The position numbers and the translations under genes were made by a program. DNA of 64,000 bases. Origin: Azolla caroliniana (Eukaryota > Polypodiophyta). The notes under the pieces are model-generated. The model was not told the origin of the DNA. It was given only the letters and a program-made list of their open reading frames with translations, and made no database searches. Each line of letters opens with the position of its first letter. Position 1 is the stretch's first letter. Shown here piece after piece: positions 1 through 10,321 of the stretch. The stretch spans positions 14,508,001-14,572,000 of the forward strand of contig JBHGNT010000017.1 in assembly GCA_043228905.1 (NCBI GenBank), written 5' to 3'.

Positions 1-1321
1 GTGGACCATCCTGCTGTCCTGGTTCCCCTTGCGCTTCTTCTTGGCTGACCGAGGGAAGCTGCAGTGACCTTTCCGGCTCTGGCGGGATGGGACTTGCCGG
101 TGTTGCCGGTGGTGCCGGGGCTTCTGTTTCCGGTGCCATCTGCACCGGTTCCGGTTCCTTCCTTGGCGAGGGAGTCTCAGTATGGGGAGCCGGTGTTCCC
201 TCCGTCTGAGGGTCCGAACGTTTCCCGACTGTCTCAACGGTCCTTGCCGACGACCGTCGATGGAGGTGCTCCGTAGGCTCCTCCTCTATTTCCTCCTCCT
301 GAGCTCCGGCATTGAGTTTTGCCGCCAAGGGGTCCACTTCTCGATTCACCGGTCGGCGGAGTGTGACCTTCACGGGCCGTGCCGGTGGTTCCTCCTGCGC
401 CTCCGTTGGGCGCTTCCGGCTTCCGCTTCCTGCTGCCGCCTGTTCTGTATCCACCGCCTTTCCCTTTCTAGCCTTAGAGGCCAACAACTGTTGCCGTTTG
501 GAAGCCGTCCTTGGTGTGCCGTCCGGCACTCTTCCTCGCTTCTTGGGCTGGACGGTTTGAACGGGTGGCACCAACAAGGTGAGCCACTGCGTTACGGCGT
601 GCCATATCCTCCGTCCGTCTCGACCTTCTTTGCCATCTTTGCCTCTGACGATCTCAATCGCCGCACACAACCCGTCTGCGATCAATACCGGCCAATCCAC
701 CTTGATCCCTTCATAGGTGGCGATGATCATCCCTGCCCGGTTCTGCGGCATGACACGGGGTCTAGGGTACACGTGGCCGTATTCATGGAGCACACGAGCA
801 ATTTCGCGGAACAACATATCTCCGCCGCCCTGTGTCCGGTAGCCCTTGCTGGCTAGAGAGTACTCACCAAAATACCTGATGAGTTGCTCCGGGGTTGGAT
901 TGTCGATCGTGAGTATGCCTCCCTCCGGAAGGCCTGTTAACGCTCGAATCGCCTCTGCCGTTATGACCTCTGTATCGATTTCCTTGATCACTTTGTCGGC
1001 TTCTTTGTGTGGCGGTACTTCCATCATCATCAAGAAGCCCTCGAGCCCGTGTTGCTTCAGCCATGTCTTGGCGGCTTCCGACAGCGTTTGCGGGTCCATC
1101 TCTGTGTCGGGGTCTGATTGCGGTGACGAGGATGGATGGTGATGAGAGCGGGGTTGAGAAAGAGAGAGTTCAGAAGGTGGGGGTTCTCTGTGCGCAGGTT
1201 CTCGTCTGATGATCTTGCAGCGTTTCGGTGCTTCTGTGCTCCTGGGTTCGCGAAAGTAGAGGGTCTCTACGCGCAATGGTTTTTGTCTGTGCATTCTGGC
1301 GCCTTTTTCGAGTTTGTGCAT
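1..1321 (-). CDS. Additional ORF downstream of gypsy pol (ORF3), partial, unknown function
   Basis: The minus strand is open from position 1330 to the window edge. The first ATG is at 1321 and a second in-frame ATG at 1099 begins MDPQTLSEAAKTW. At least 366 codons follow the second ATG with no stop. The first 170 or so residues look globular and include VDWPVLIADGLCAAIEI. A basic stretch with KKRGR and SKARKGK follows, then a long Pro/Glu/Thr-rich segment that looks disordered. No signal peptide or membrane segment is visible, so it does not look like an envelope protein. It starts about 150 bases after the pol stop on the same strand, with no LTR between, so it is probably part of G1. I do not recognise the family. 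The 3' end lies outside the window. The opposite strand is also partly open, as expected in GC-rich DNA. Confidence 0.6.
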   Translation of the reverse strand, partial: MHKLEKGARMHRQKPLRVETLYFREPRSTEAPKRCKIIRREPAHREPPPSELSLSQPRSHHHPSSSPQSDPDTEMDPQTLSEAAKTWLKQHGLEGFLMMMEVPPHKEADKVIKEIDTEVITAEAIRALTGLPEGGILTIDNPTPEQLIRYFGEYSLASKGYRTQGGGDMLFREIARVLHEYGHVYPRPRVMPQNRAGMIIATYEGIKVDWPVLIADGLCAAIEIVRGKDGKEGRDGRRIWHAVTQWLTLLVPPVQTVQPKKRGRVPDGTPRTASKRQQLLASKARKGKAVDTEQAAAGSGSRKRPTEAQEEPPARPVKVTLRRPVNREVDPLAAKLNAGAQEEEIEEEPTEHLHRRSSARTVETVGKRSDPQTEGTPAPHTETPSPRKEPEPVQMAPETEAPAPPATPASPIPPEPERSLQLPSVSQEEAQGEPGQQDGP

Positions 1322-1473
1322 GTCGCGTACTTAAAATAACATTATGTCCTGTGGTGGCGCTTTAAATGCCCACTACGTACCTTTTCGCTCCACGCTCTTT
1401 CATCCATTCATTCCTCGCTTTTGCATGATTGTTTTTTTTTTTTTTTCCAGTTATTATTATTATTAGTGTGACG

Positions 1474-2450
1474 TCACATGTCCGTTGGTCCTCCCGGACC
1501 CTTACTGGCCTCATTCTCTCCGGTTCCCGGCTTGCCGTCTCTGCCGTCTTGGTGGTTGCCGTCGGTCCTTTGCTCAAACGGGTTCTTAGGCATCGGTCCT
1601 CTATATGCCTTTAACCGGAATCCGTTGACCCATTTGCCCAGCACTTCGCCGGCAAGTGTCCCCAACTGGTAGGACCCATTATACTCCCGTGTTAGCCAAT
1701 ATGGTTCGGTCCATCTAAACCTTAGTTTACCCAGCATCTTGCCCATCCGGGTTTGGAATACTAACCCCGGTTTGCCGATTGCGAACATTTTTTCGTTACC
1801 TTTCCTGTGTCGGTCGACGAATGCTTTTCGTTGCCGTTGCTCCAATTCTAAATGTAAGATGCTGGTCAACCGTTGTTCCTCCAGCTCACACAGCGCTGTC
1901 AACCTTATTGTCTCCGACTCCTTCTCGTTCAGCCATTCTCGTAGCTGGATCCGTAAGCTAGGTACTTGAAATTCTACCGGCATGACCGCCTCGAGTCCGA
2001 ACGCCAACTGGAACGGTGTTGTTCGGATGCTCGTTTTGTATGCCGTCCGGTATGCCCAAAGCGCGCTATGTAGCTTTGTGTCCCAATCCGTCCGGTTCTC
2101 GTTGACGATCTTCCGAAGAATGTTTTGGAGCGTCTTGTTTGTTGATTCCGCTAATCCGTTCGCCTGTGGATAGTAAGGTGTGCTTCGTTTGTGGACCACG
2201 GCATAGAAGGTCGTTAGGCTTTCCACTACTTGTCCGAGAAAGTGCCCCCCTTGGTCACTTATCAATTCAATGGGGCATCCGTAACGGCACCAGATGTACT
2301 CATATAGAAACTTTGCCGTTGACGCAGCGGTGTTATCCCGTAAAGCTTTGGCCTCCACCCATTTCGTGCAGTAATCCGTAGCAACGATAACGTACCGATT
2401 ACCCGTTCTCATTGCCGGTGGCTTGAACGGTCCTACAAAGTCCAGCCCCC
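1474..2450 (-). pseudogene. Ty3/gypsy integrase, N-terminal zinc finger missing
   Basis: The product would insert the element cDNA into chromosomes. The catalytic core is complete: first Asp in VATDYCTKWVEA, second in LISDQGGHF, and Glu in NGLAESTNKT, with 35 residues between the second Asp and the Glu (D,D35E). The C-terminal part, including PYWLTREYNGSYQLGTL, is present and ends with a short polar tail. The reading frame enters from WGLDFVGPF at about 2450, with no HHCC zinc finger upstream. It is in a different frame from the RT ORF it overlaps, because both meet at a deletion junction. Normally it would be released from the same polyprotein. Confidence 0.88.
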
Positions 2451-5400
2451 ACTTTTGTCATTCCTAGAGCTTCCCGTTCCGTAGTAGAGTAGTTCCGTTC
2501 TACTTGGGATAGCTTCCGGCTGGCATAGTACACTGGCCGATACCACTTTGGTTCCGTAAGCTGCATCAGTACGCTTCCGATTGCGATGTCGGAGGCGTCC
2601 ACGAACACGTGAAATTCTTTACTCCAATCTGGAGGTTGTACTACCGGTGCCTGCGACAATAGTACCTTGAGGGCCTTATACGCCCTATCCTCAGTATCGG
2701 TCCACTGGAATGGTGTCCGATGTACGGCGGCATGCAACGGTGTAGCTAGGTCAGCCAAGTATCGGAGCATCCGGCTGTGCCACCGGATCTGGCCTAAGAA
2801 CCGGCTTAATGCCTTTGCTGTTGCCGAAGCCGGTGCTTCTAATATGGCTTTCACTTTGTCTGGGTCGACTGCAATACCTTCCTGGCTCACGATATGTCCT
2901 AATAAAGTTCCATTGGACACGCCAAATACACACTTTGCCGGATTCAAGCTTAGCCGGTACGCTCTACACTTTTCTAGACAACGACGGAGGTGCTGAAAAT
3001 GGTCCTCATCCCGGCTATAGACGGCGAAATCGTCAAGGAAAACCTGCATAAAAGCCGGTATATATTCACCAAAGATTTCCATGATGATTCGTTGAAACGT
3101 TGTCGGTACCGTTTTGAGTCCGAACATCATCACCACGGTCACAAACACCCCCCATTCGGTGACGAATGCCGTTTTCTCTTGGTCGTCGGGGTGCATCCGG
3201 ATCTGATTGTATCCGCTGAATCCGTCTAGGAAGCTATAGACCTCGTGGCCGGCGACGGCATCCAACACTCCATCTGTGAACGGAAGTGGAAACGCATCCG
3301 TTACCGTAGCCGCATTGAGTTTCCGGTAGTCCACGCAAACTCGAATTTTTCCGTTCTTCCTCGGTACGACTACGATCGGGCTCAGCCATGTCGCTTTCTT
3401 TACCGGGCGGATAAAGCCAACTCTTAGTAGTTTGTCGATTTCTTCCTTGACCTTGGCAGCATAATTGGGATTCATCCGGTACCGTCTTTGTGCCACTGGT
3501 TTTGCGTCCTTGCTCAAGTGCACTTGATGCTGGTATAACTGAGGGTCGAGTCCTCGCATGTCTTCGTATGACCAGGCGAATACGTTGCGAAATTCCGTGA
3601 GAAGTGTTATCATCGCCGTTTTGTCTCCGGACTTCATCTCCTTGGAGATGTGCACCGGTTTTGCTTCGTCCGTGGTGCCTAAATTCACCTCTTCCAGTTG
3701 CGATGCTTTTACGCGCTGTGAAACGGCCATTTCCCGTTCCAACGCTTCCTGCGCTTGCCGTAACTCCCGGATTGCGTCTTTATCCGGTTCTGCTTCCGCC
3801 TCTTCCGGTTGCGGTAAGTACGGTGCTACGGCTTCGGCAATGTCAATTTCGAAGAGGGGTATGATCTTCGGGTTTTCCTGCAGGTATTGAGCTTCTTCTT
3901 CGTCCGCTAACCCTTCGAGCATGTTGATGCATTCCGCATACAACAGTGTACATTCCTTGCCAGTGCTCGTCCTTGGTTGTGTTGGTACCCATACCTTGGC
4001 TTTTCCTCGCCGGAAGGTAATTATATTTTTTCGCCAATTTTCTTTTATATGTGCTATTTTCAACCATGGCCGCCCCAGCAATAGCGGGTATGCGCCTTGT
4101 GCCTGTAATTGTAGCACTACGGCCGAGATGTGAAATGTATGCCTGCCGACGGTGACTTCTAATTTCCGTATTAATCCTGTTGGCCGCATTGAGCTTGTAT
4201 CGGCCATCTGCAACCAGAACGGACACGGCTCCCACTCGTGGATTCCTAGGTCATCACACGTTCGGAGGCTTATTACATTTACCCCAGAGCCTCCGTCTAT
4301 AACTGTGCCGGGGAGTTCTTTCCCTTTTACAATGGCAGTGATTACCAGACTGCTGGTGTCTACCACTATTGGTCCCTCCTCCGGATTTGAGAAGAGTACC
4401 GGTGCCGGTGATGGTTCTCCTGCTGTCATGGCCGTCTTCAGTCCTTCCGTGAATCTTGGCACAAGTTGTAGGAGTCTTCCTAGTGGTAACGTAATCTGGC
4501 ATTCTTGCAACGTCTGCCATGTCTCGTTCTCGGAGTGACTACCGCCGGCAAGCCCTGCGGTGTTCTCCTTTTGCTGCTGTAAGTCCGTGACATTCTGCTC
4601 GTTTGCTTTCTTTACCCATTCCGTTGCTTGTTTCCGGATGGTCTCCTGTGTCTCCCATTCTTTGGCCATGCCCTTCGACCTTGTGGTCACCTGCTGCAGG
4701 TCTGCCACCTCCGGGACTACCATATTTACCGCCGGTCGTTTTTCATAGCTCTTCACCGGGCATTGGTTACTATAATGGCCTTCCTGTCGGCAGTAGTAGC
4801 AGTAGGCCTTCCGGGTATTGCTAGATTCGGCATTGTCTGTTGTGCCCGGGGCAGGTCCTACGGTACGCGCGGGGTTTTGTACCGGTTGGCTACTTGGAGC
4901 TCCTTGTTCCGGATCCCGGGGGTAGCCGCCTTTTTTAAAATGTCGTTTTTTGTTATAGCTTTTCTTATTATGGTACTCTTGACGGGGTTGCCCGTTATAT
5001 CTGCCGTATTCCTCCCGTTGCTGACGATACCCGGGGGAGTGCTCCCGGTCGTACTGTTCGTATCGTTTATTGTAATCCTGGTACCGATCATGCCGGTCAT
5101 AGTTCTCTCGCCGATCACTGTACCGGACATCATTTTCCCGTCGCTCGCCATACTGGACATCCTGTGCCGGTCGGTCACGGTCCATTCGCCGCCAATGTTC
5201 GTCTTCTTCATCCCGGCTGCTGCATGGCTCAATTTGTCGGACGACCGGTGCTTGCCGAGTCAACAGATTATACTCACACCTATCTGTCGTATGGCTCTTG
5301 GATTGACAGATTACACATTGCGTCCTCATAGTGCATTCTAGAGCCGAGTGTCCGGAATTCAAGCAGGTTTTGCACTGTATTGCTTGCCGAAACCGGAGGT

Positions 5401-5953
5401 CTTCATCGGACGGTAACGCCCGTTGAAGTGCACCCAGTGTGAGCCAGGAGCTTGTCTTTTCCATCTCTTTCACCCGGTCAATGACCTGGTCGATGGTACT
5501 TGTGCGGAAATCGATTACCGTGCAAACCGTGCGTAGGGGTTCCCGGAGCGCGTTTAGGAATATCGTCCGTAATTCCTCCTCCGGGGGTGCACGGGTAAGC
5601 TGACTATGCATCCGTTGAAACCGGATGACAAATTGGGGGATGCTCTCCCCTGCCTCTTGCCGGATGGTATAAAATAAGCCTACCATTACGGTCTGGTCCA
5701 CCTCCTTTTGAAAAAAATGCATGAATTTAGCTTTTAAATCTACAAAGGTGTTGATGGTAGACGGGTCCTGCGTCCGGCGCCATCTTGCTGCCGGTCCCTC
5801 CAATGTGACGCCAAACTCTGCTATCTTAGAGCGTTCTTCTTCCTCCGATGTCAGTCGTTGGGACACATGGTTGGCTTCCCATGTTTGTTCAAAGGCGTGC
5901 ACATGAGCTTCCGCGTCCGGATCATCTCTATACTTGGAGTACTGGAACGGCAT
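2399..5953 (-). pseudogene. Ty3/gypsy gag (main part)-protease-RT-partial RNase H
   Basis: One open frame of 1184 residues. Residues 30-170 are a retrotransposon Gag domain. Three CCHC knuckles (C-X2-C-X4-H-X4-C) begin at residues 194, 213 and 385, the last two separated by an Arg/Tyr/Asp-rich linker at about 250-345. The protease active site is VIDGGSG near 553. The RT domain spans about 825-1015, with YSFLDGFSGY near 909 and FLDD at 971-974. RNase H begins with FVDASD near 1118 and stops after TTEREALGM, where the frame runs into unrelated codons. The RT block MMFGLKTVPTTFQ departs from the usual PFGLKNAPATFQ, a sign of decay. The frame continues upstream past one TGA into the gag N-terminus. 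Confidence 0.9.
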
Positions 5954-5995
5954 GTCGTCGTCCGGTATCGGTGCACGGGCTGGTAGTGTTGGTGC

Positions 5996-6538
5996 TCATT
6001 CCGGAATTTTCTCCGGTGTCGGTGGTCTTTCCCGATTTGATTCCGGTGTCGGTTGTTTCTCTTCCTTTGGTGACGTAGGCCTCTCCTCTTCGACTTCCGG
6101 TGTCGGAGGTCGTTCTTCCTCTACTGGTTCCGGGGGTTCCAGCGTTAGCACTTCCGGTTCCGGTGTCGGTAAGGTATCCGATCCTTCGTCCTCCGGTCCG
6201 CCCGGGGTTTCGTTACTGCTACGGTAGTTCGCGTGCACGCTGTATTCCCCTTCGGAGTCCGATTCATATGTTGAAAAGGCCTCTGCTTCGCCTTCTTCGT
6301 TTGCCAACGCGTGGAGAAGGGATTCGGTTTCCCGGAGGCTGCTTAGGCTGCTGCCGTCATCCGGGTGCGATGTTTGTTGTAACCAGAGGGAGTCCTCCGC
6401 TACTCTCCGGATTACGTTGGAAAACGAGCGATCCGCTCTAATTTCCTGTGCCGCTTGCTGGAAAGCCTCGCGTCTCCTTTGCCTTTCGGCAAGGCGTCGA
6501 GTTCGATCTGTAACCAGGTCGTGCGTTGATCTAGACAT
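5996..6538 (-). pseudogene. Gypsy gag N-terminal part, cut off by an in-frame TGA
   Basis: About 180 codons from the ATG at 6538 (MSRSTHDLVTDRTRR) to a TGA at 5996-5998. The frame is the same as that of the following gag-pol ORF, so the two are one reading frame interrupted by a single stop. The first 60 residues are charged and likely helical. Residues 120-180 are a Pro/Glu/Thr-rich repeat built on (E)ERPPTPE units. An upstream TTG gives a longer frame but no ATG. Either the stop is a mutation or it is read through; the first is more likely because other parts of this element are also damaged. Confidence 0.7.
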
Positions 6539-6592
6539 CCATCCGTGCCGTCGTTCGCTACAAAAAACAGGAATCGTGGTCGACAAAAACTG

Positions 6593-6796
6593 TGTTAACT
6601 CTTCGGGCCGGACAATGGCCTAACACAGGGTGTCTACGTGAGACACTTCACCAAAGGGTGTTACGGCAACCGGATTAGACTTCAATGCTTAATCCGACTT
6701 AGTTAAGTTACTTATTAGGATCGTATTTCATAACACACGTGAGATATAACAATTAAGTCAGAATGGCAATTAACACAGAGAGATAACAACGTAGCC
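6593..6796 (-). repeat. G1 5' LTR remnant (3' part of the LTR)
   Basis: The segment starts with TGTTAACTCTTCGGG on the plus strand, which is the inverse of an LTR end in AACA. It aligns along its length with the inverse of the last 200 bases of the solo LTR at 50367-50786, including the shared block around ACACTTCACCAAAGGGTG. Homology stops at 6796, where a family-A LTR repeat begins, so the upstream half of the LTR has been lost. Confidence 0.8.
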
Positions 6797-6874
6797 GGGT
6801 ACTCCTCATCCGGATCTCACCGGGTCTGCACCATCCGGCTCTCCGTAGCCGGGTACTCCTCATCCGGATCTCAA
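6797..6874 (-). repeat. Inverted piece of a family-A LTR U3 repeat
   Basis: Two tandem units of CGGGTACTCCTCATCCGGAT are seen. This is the inverse of the unit repeated in the U3 part of the A2 LTRs (47890-48145). Here it lies in the opposite orientation to A1, which begins directly after it in mid-gag. It marks a rearrangement breakpoint, not a normal LTR. Confidence 0.75.
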
Positions 6875-6875
6875 A

Positions 6876-8005
6876 AATGCTGTCAATCAGGTGTCGGTAT
6901 TCTGGAAGCTAGTAAGACTCCGGTACCAAGATGGCTCCATCATGGCGGAGCATATGAATGCCTTCCAGGGGCTGATCCACCAGGCAACGTCATTGGAAGT
7001 ACCTCTTGCCGATGAGGTCCTAGCGCTACTCCTGCTCGGTTCCCTCCCGGATAGCTGGGAGACGTTGGTTGTCACTTTGGGCAACGCCGGGCCGGAAGGA
7101 AAACGGTTATCCCTAGCAAGAGTAAAGTCGAGCTTGCTAGATGAGGAGGCTCGTTGGAAAGACAAAGATACGAGCTCCGACTCCAAAGCGCTCCTTACCG
7201 AATCGGAACGCGGAAGACATAGAAACCGTAGTCCCCAGAACCGGGAGAAGTCGGGGACACAGTCAAAGTCAAGGGGGAGGCCTACTTGCTTCTATTGCGG
7301 CAAGTCGGGACACTTCCAAAAGAACTATCGGCATTTCCGTAAAGACAAGGAAACCGACGGTACCGATTCGAAGCAAACCCCGAACCGGAACGGTACAGAC
7401 CGGAACGGTAAAGACCGGAGGGGGCCGGACCGGAAGGGAACGACGGCAATTGCGGCAAGTGAAGAGGAGTTGATGCTCATCACCGAGGAGAGTGAGATAA
7501 ACCATGCCGGCGACGAGATGACCTGGGTGGTAGACTCCGGAGCGTCGTTCCACCTTACCCCGGACCGGAAATGCTTCTCATCCTACTCAGTCGGTGATCA
7601 CGGCTGTGTCCGGATGGGGAATGAAGGAACATGCCGAATTGTCGGCATAGGAGACGTGTGGCTGAGAACACCAACCGGATGCAAGTTGTTGTTGAAGGAT
7701 GTCCGACACGTTCCGGAAGTTCGTCTGAACCTGATATCAGCCGGTCGGCTAGATGATGAAGGCTACACGGGTAGCATCCGGAACAGTGTCATGAAGTTCA
7801 GCAAAGGGAGCTTGATTGTGGCTCGGGCCCGGAAGGTAAACACATTGTACCTGATGAATGCCCGGTTATGTCCGGAAGAAGTGAACGTGGCTTCCGACAC
7901 TGCCGGTGAGCTGTGGCACAAGAGGCTATGTCACATGAGTGAGAAGGGGATGAAGAGGCTTGGAGACGACAACCTCATTACAGTGAAGAACGTGCACGGC
8001 CATGC
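6876..8005 (+). pseudogene. Copia A1 gag-protease-GAG_pre-integrase fragment
   Basis: The frame enters inside gag at a point equal to about codon 95 of the A2 gag (SVFWKLVRLRYQDG). It includes a zinc knuckle CFYCGKSGHFQKNY, whose last Cys has become Tyr. The protease motif WVVDSGASFHLTPD follows, then the GAG_pre-integrase block ELWHKRLCHMSEKGMKRL. At about 8000 the sequence jumps from the start of the integrase region to its end, and the frame then continues as unrelated codons to 8141. Confidence 0.85.
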
Positions 8006-10003
8006 ATATTCCTCGGTTACGGTGACGATGAGTTCGGCTACCGAGTGTGGGACCCGGTCGACAAGAAGGTATTCCGGAGTCGAGATATTATCTTCATGGA
8101 GGACAAGACGCTCGCCGACTGGGAGTCGGAGAAGAAGGTAATGAACTCCGAGTCGACCGGTAAGGATAGACTCTACAATGAGCAGACCCAACCGGCAAGA
8201 GACCGGTTAACACTCGAGGAACCAGCCGGTTACGGTGAGGATACCGAACCGGCAGAAGAAGAAGTAGAGGAAGCTGAGACCGGAATCGGTCAAGACCCCG
8301 AATCGGATTCGGATGAAGAGCAAATGGAGGAACCGGTTACCGAAGCCCGAAGACGTAGATATCCTCTCAGAGAGAGAAGGGCGCCCCGGAGATTTCCGGA
8401 TGCAGAGCATGTCCTGCTGACCGATGAGGGGGAGCCGGAAAGCTTCGAAGAAGCGAAGGAAGACACCCACAACCGAAAATGGTTAAGTGCCATGCAGGAT
8501 GAGATGGATTCCCTGCATGAGAACCATACGTACGAATTGGTGGAGCTGCTGAAAGGAAAGCGGGCACTCCGAAACAAGTGGGTGTTCAAGTTGAAACCGG
8601 GAGATGCCGGCAACCCCCCGAGATACAAAGCCAGGATCGTGGTGAAGGGGTCCCAGCAGAAGAAGGGCGTGGAGTTCGACGAAATATTCGCCCCGGTAGT
8701 AAAGATGACCTCCATCCGGACGGTGCTGAGTATAGCAGCAAGCATGGATCTCGAGGTAGAGCAGCTGGACGTGAAGACGACATTCCTCCACGGAGACCTC
8801 GAAGAGGAAATCTACATGCAGCAACCGGAAGGATTTGTGGAGAAAGGGAAGGAGCACCTGGTATGCCGGTTGAAGAAGAGCCTGTACGGACTGAAGCAGG
8901 CTCCCCAGCAATGGTACCAGAAGTTCGACTCCTTCATGAACGATCAAGGGTACCATAAGACGCAGGCCGATCACTGCGTGTTCGTGAAGAAGTTCGAAGG
9001 AGGGGACTTCCTGATACTTCTCCTGTACGTGGATGACATGTTGATCGTCGGACGAGACCAAGGCAAAATACGGATGCTGAAGAAGGCTCTCAACCGGACC
9101 TTCTCAATGAAAGACTTGGGTCCGGCAAGACAGATGTTGGGGATGCACATCATTCGGGACCGGTCAGTGAAGCAATTATGGCTGTCACAGGAGAAGTATG
9201 TGACAAAGGTGCTTCATCGGTTCAACATGTCAGATGCAAAACCGGTCGGATCGACACTTCCGGCAAACTGCAAGTTGTCCGGCAAGCAAAGCCCGAAGAC
9301 AAAAGGAGAGAAGGCAGATATGATGAAGATTCCATATGCCTCTGCCGTCGGGAGCTTGATGTATGCAATGGTTTGTACCCGACCGGACATTGGATACGCA
9401 GTCGGAGTGGTGAGCCGGTTCATGAGTAATCCCGGCAAGGAGCATTGGAACGCGGTCAAATGGATACTCCGGTATTTGAAGGGCACTTCAAATATGTGTC
9501 TCCGATTCGGCTCCGGGAAACCTAAACTGGACGGTTTCACCGATTCGGACATGTCGGCTGATGTGGATACCAGCCGGTCTACATCAGGGTATGTGATGAC
9601 ATATGCAGGGGGAGCTGTTTCGTGGCAGTCGAGGTTGCAGAAGACGGTTGCATTGTCAACCACAGAGGCGGAGTACATGGCGGCTGTAGAAGCCGGCAAG
9701 GAAATATTATGGATGAAGGACTTCATCGGAGAGCTCGGTATCCAGCAAGAGGAATACCGACTCTACTGCGACAGTCAAAGTGCCATCCACCTTGCTAAGA
9801 ATGCGGCCTACCATTCCCGGACGAAGCATATCCAGCGGAGGTATCACTGGATCCGGGAAAGGGTAGATGACCAGGAGTTCGCACTGGCGAAGATCCACAC
9901 GGCCGAGAACGGGTCAGATATGCTGACCAAAGTGCTGACACCCGACAAGCTGGACGCATGCCGTAAGAGGATCGGGCTGGAAAGACACCCCATGCCGGAG
10001 TGA
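8006..10003 (+). pseudogene. Copia A1 RT-RNase H
   Basis: 652 open codons from 8045. The part up to about residue 110 is the acidic linker that follows the integrase. The RT begins near WLSAMQDEMDSLHENHTYELV, with LDVKTTFLHGDLEEEIYMQQ and the active site LLYVDDMLIV. RNase H follows with SWQSRLQKTVALSTTEAEYMA and YCDSQSAIHLAKN. It ends at a TGA just before the polypurine tract AAGGGGGAG. This half is undamaged, but it is out of frame with the gag half because of the deletion at 8000. Confidence 0.9.
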
Positions 10004-10013
10004 AGGGGGAGTT

Positions 10014-10321
10014 TGTTGGGAGACAGGTCCCTCCGGATGGGAAGGGAGAAGAACAGTGCCGACGAACAAACTCGGCCGAGGCCGAAACGGTATGAACCGG
10101 ATGAGGAGTACCCGACTGCGGAGAGCCGGATGGAGCCCATCGAGGCTACATTTGTAAATAGCCGAAAAGTCATATTAGTATAAATATGACTTAGGGCAAA
10201 CTTTTAGTTGTGTGTACCATTTCTCCTCTTTGTGTCGCGTTTCATTACCTGTTTTTCTGTGTATGAAAAGAATCTCGGTTGTGGCCGAGCGTCGGACATA
10301 AGGAACGTCGAGTTCTCAACA
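10014..10321 (+). repeat. A1 3' LTR, 308 bp
   Basis: Starts TGTTGGGAGACAGG and ends GTTCTCAACA (TG...CA). It follows the polypurine tract directly. It holds one unit of the U3 repeat that is present in about five units in A2, the same promoter palindrome, and the conserved end block around CGGTTGTGGCCGAGCG. Confidence 0.88.
10169..10190 (+). promoter_or_regulatory. A-family LTR core promoter with TATA box in an inverted repeat
   Basis: Arms GTCATATT and AATATGAC flank AGTATA, so TATAAATA sits in the hairpin. A second inverted repeat, GGCTA...TAGCC, lies just upstream. Identical copies occur in both A2 LTRs at 48230-48251 and 53474-53495. Confidence 0.6.

Larger units (their letters stand above)
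1..6796 (-). mobile_element. Ty3/gypsy retrotransposon G1, 5' LTR remnant to beyond left edge
   Basis: Reading on the minus strand from right to left, the element shows an LTR remnant, gag, protease, reverse transcriptase, a partial RNase H, an integrase and then a further ORF. The order protease-RT-RNase H-integrase is that of Ty3/gypsy (Metaviridae). There is no chromodomain after the integrase, so it is not a chromovirus. The 3' LTR lies outside the window. The RNase H end and the integrase zinc finger are missing at about 2460, and one in-frame TGA splits gag, so this copy cannot be autonomous. The right LTR end matches the solo LTR at 50367-50786 in inverse orientation, which shows that the family has other copies here. 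The sequence is GC-rich and dense in CCGG, unlike the AT-rich spacer. Confidence 0.9.
6875..10321 (+). mobile_element. Ty1/copia element A1, 5'-truncated and integrase-deleted
   Basis: Gag, protease, RT, RNase H and a 3' LTR follow in copia order. The first 280 bases or so of gag, the 5' LTR and the primer site are absent compared with A2, as is most of the integrase. The bases after the 3' LTR, GTATC at 10322-10326, match the expected target in a B-like integrase gene (element F), so A1 inserted into F. The matching 5' flank is gone. Confidence 0.9.

Noticed and set aside
182-856. Plus-strand ORF of 224 codons opposite the G1 third ORF
   Set aside because: It is the codon-aligned antisense of the longer minus-strand frame, in GC-rich DNA with few stops. 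It has no domain and the strand of G1 favours the minus reading.
8207-9061. Minus-strand ORFs under the A1 reverse transcriptase
   Set aside because: Antisense shadows of an intact, recognisable RT frame; the same applies at 51342-52173.
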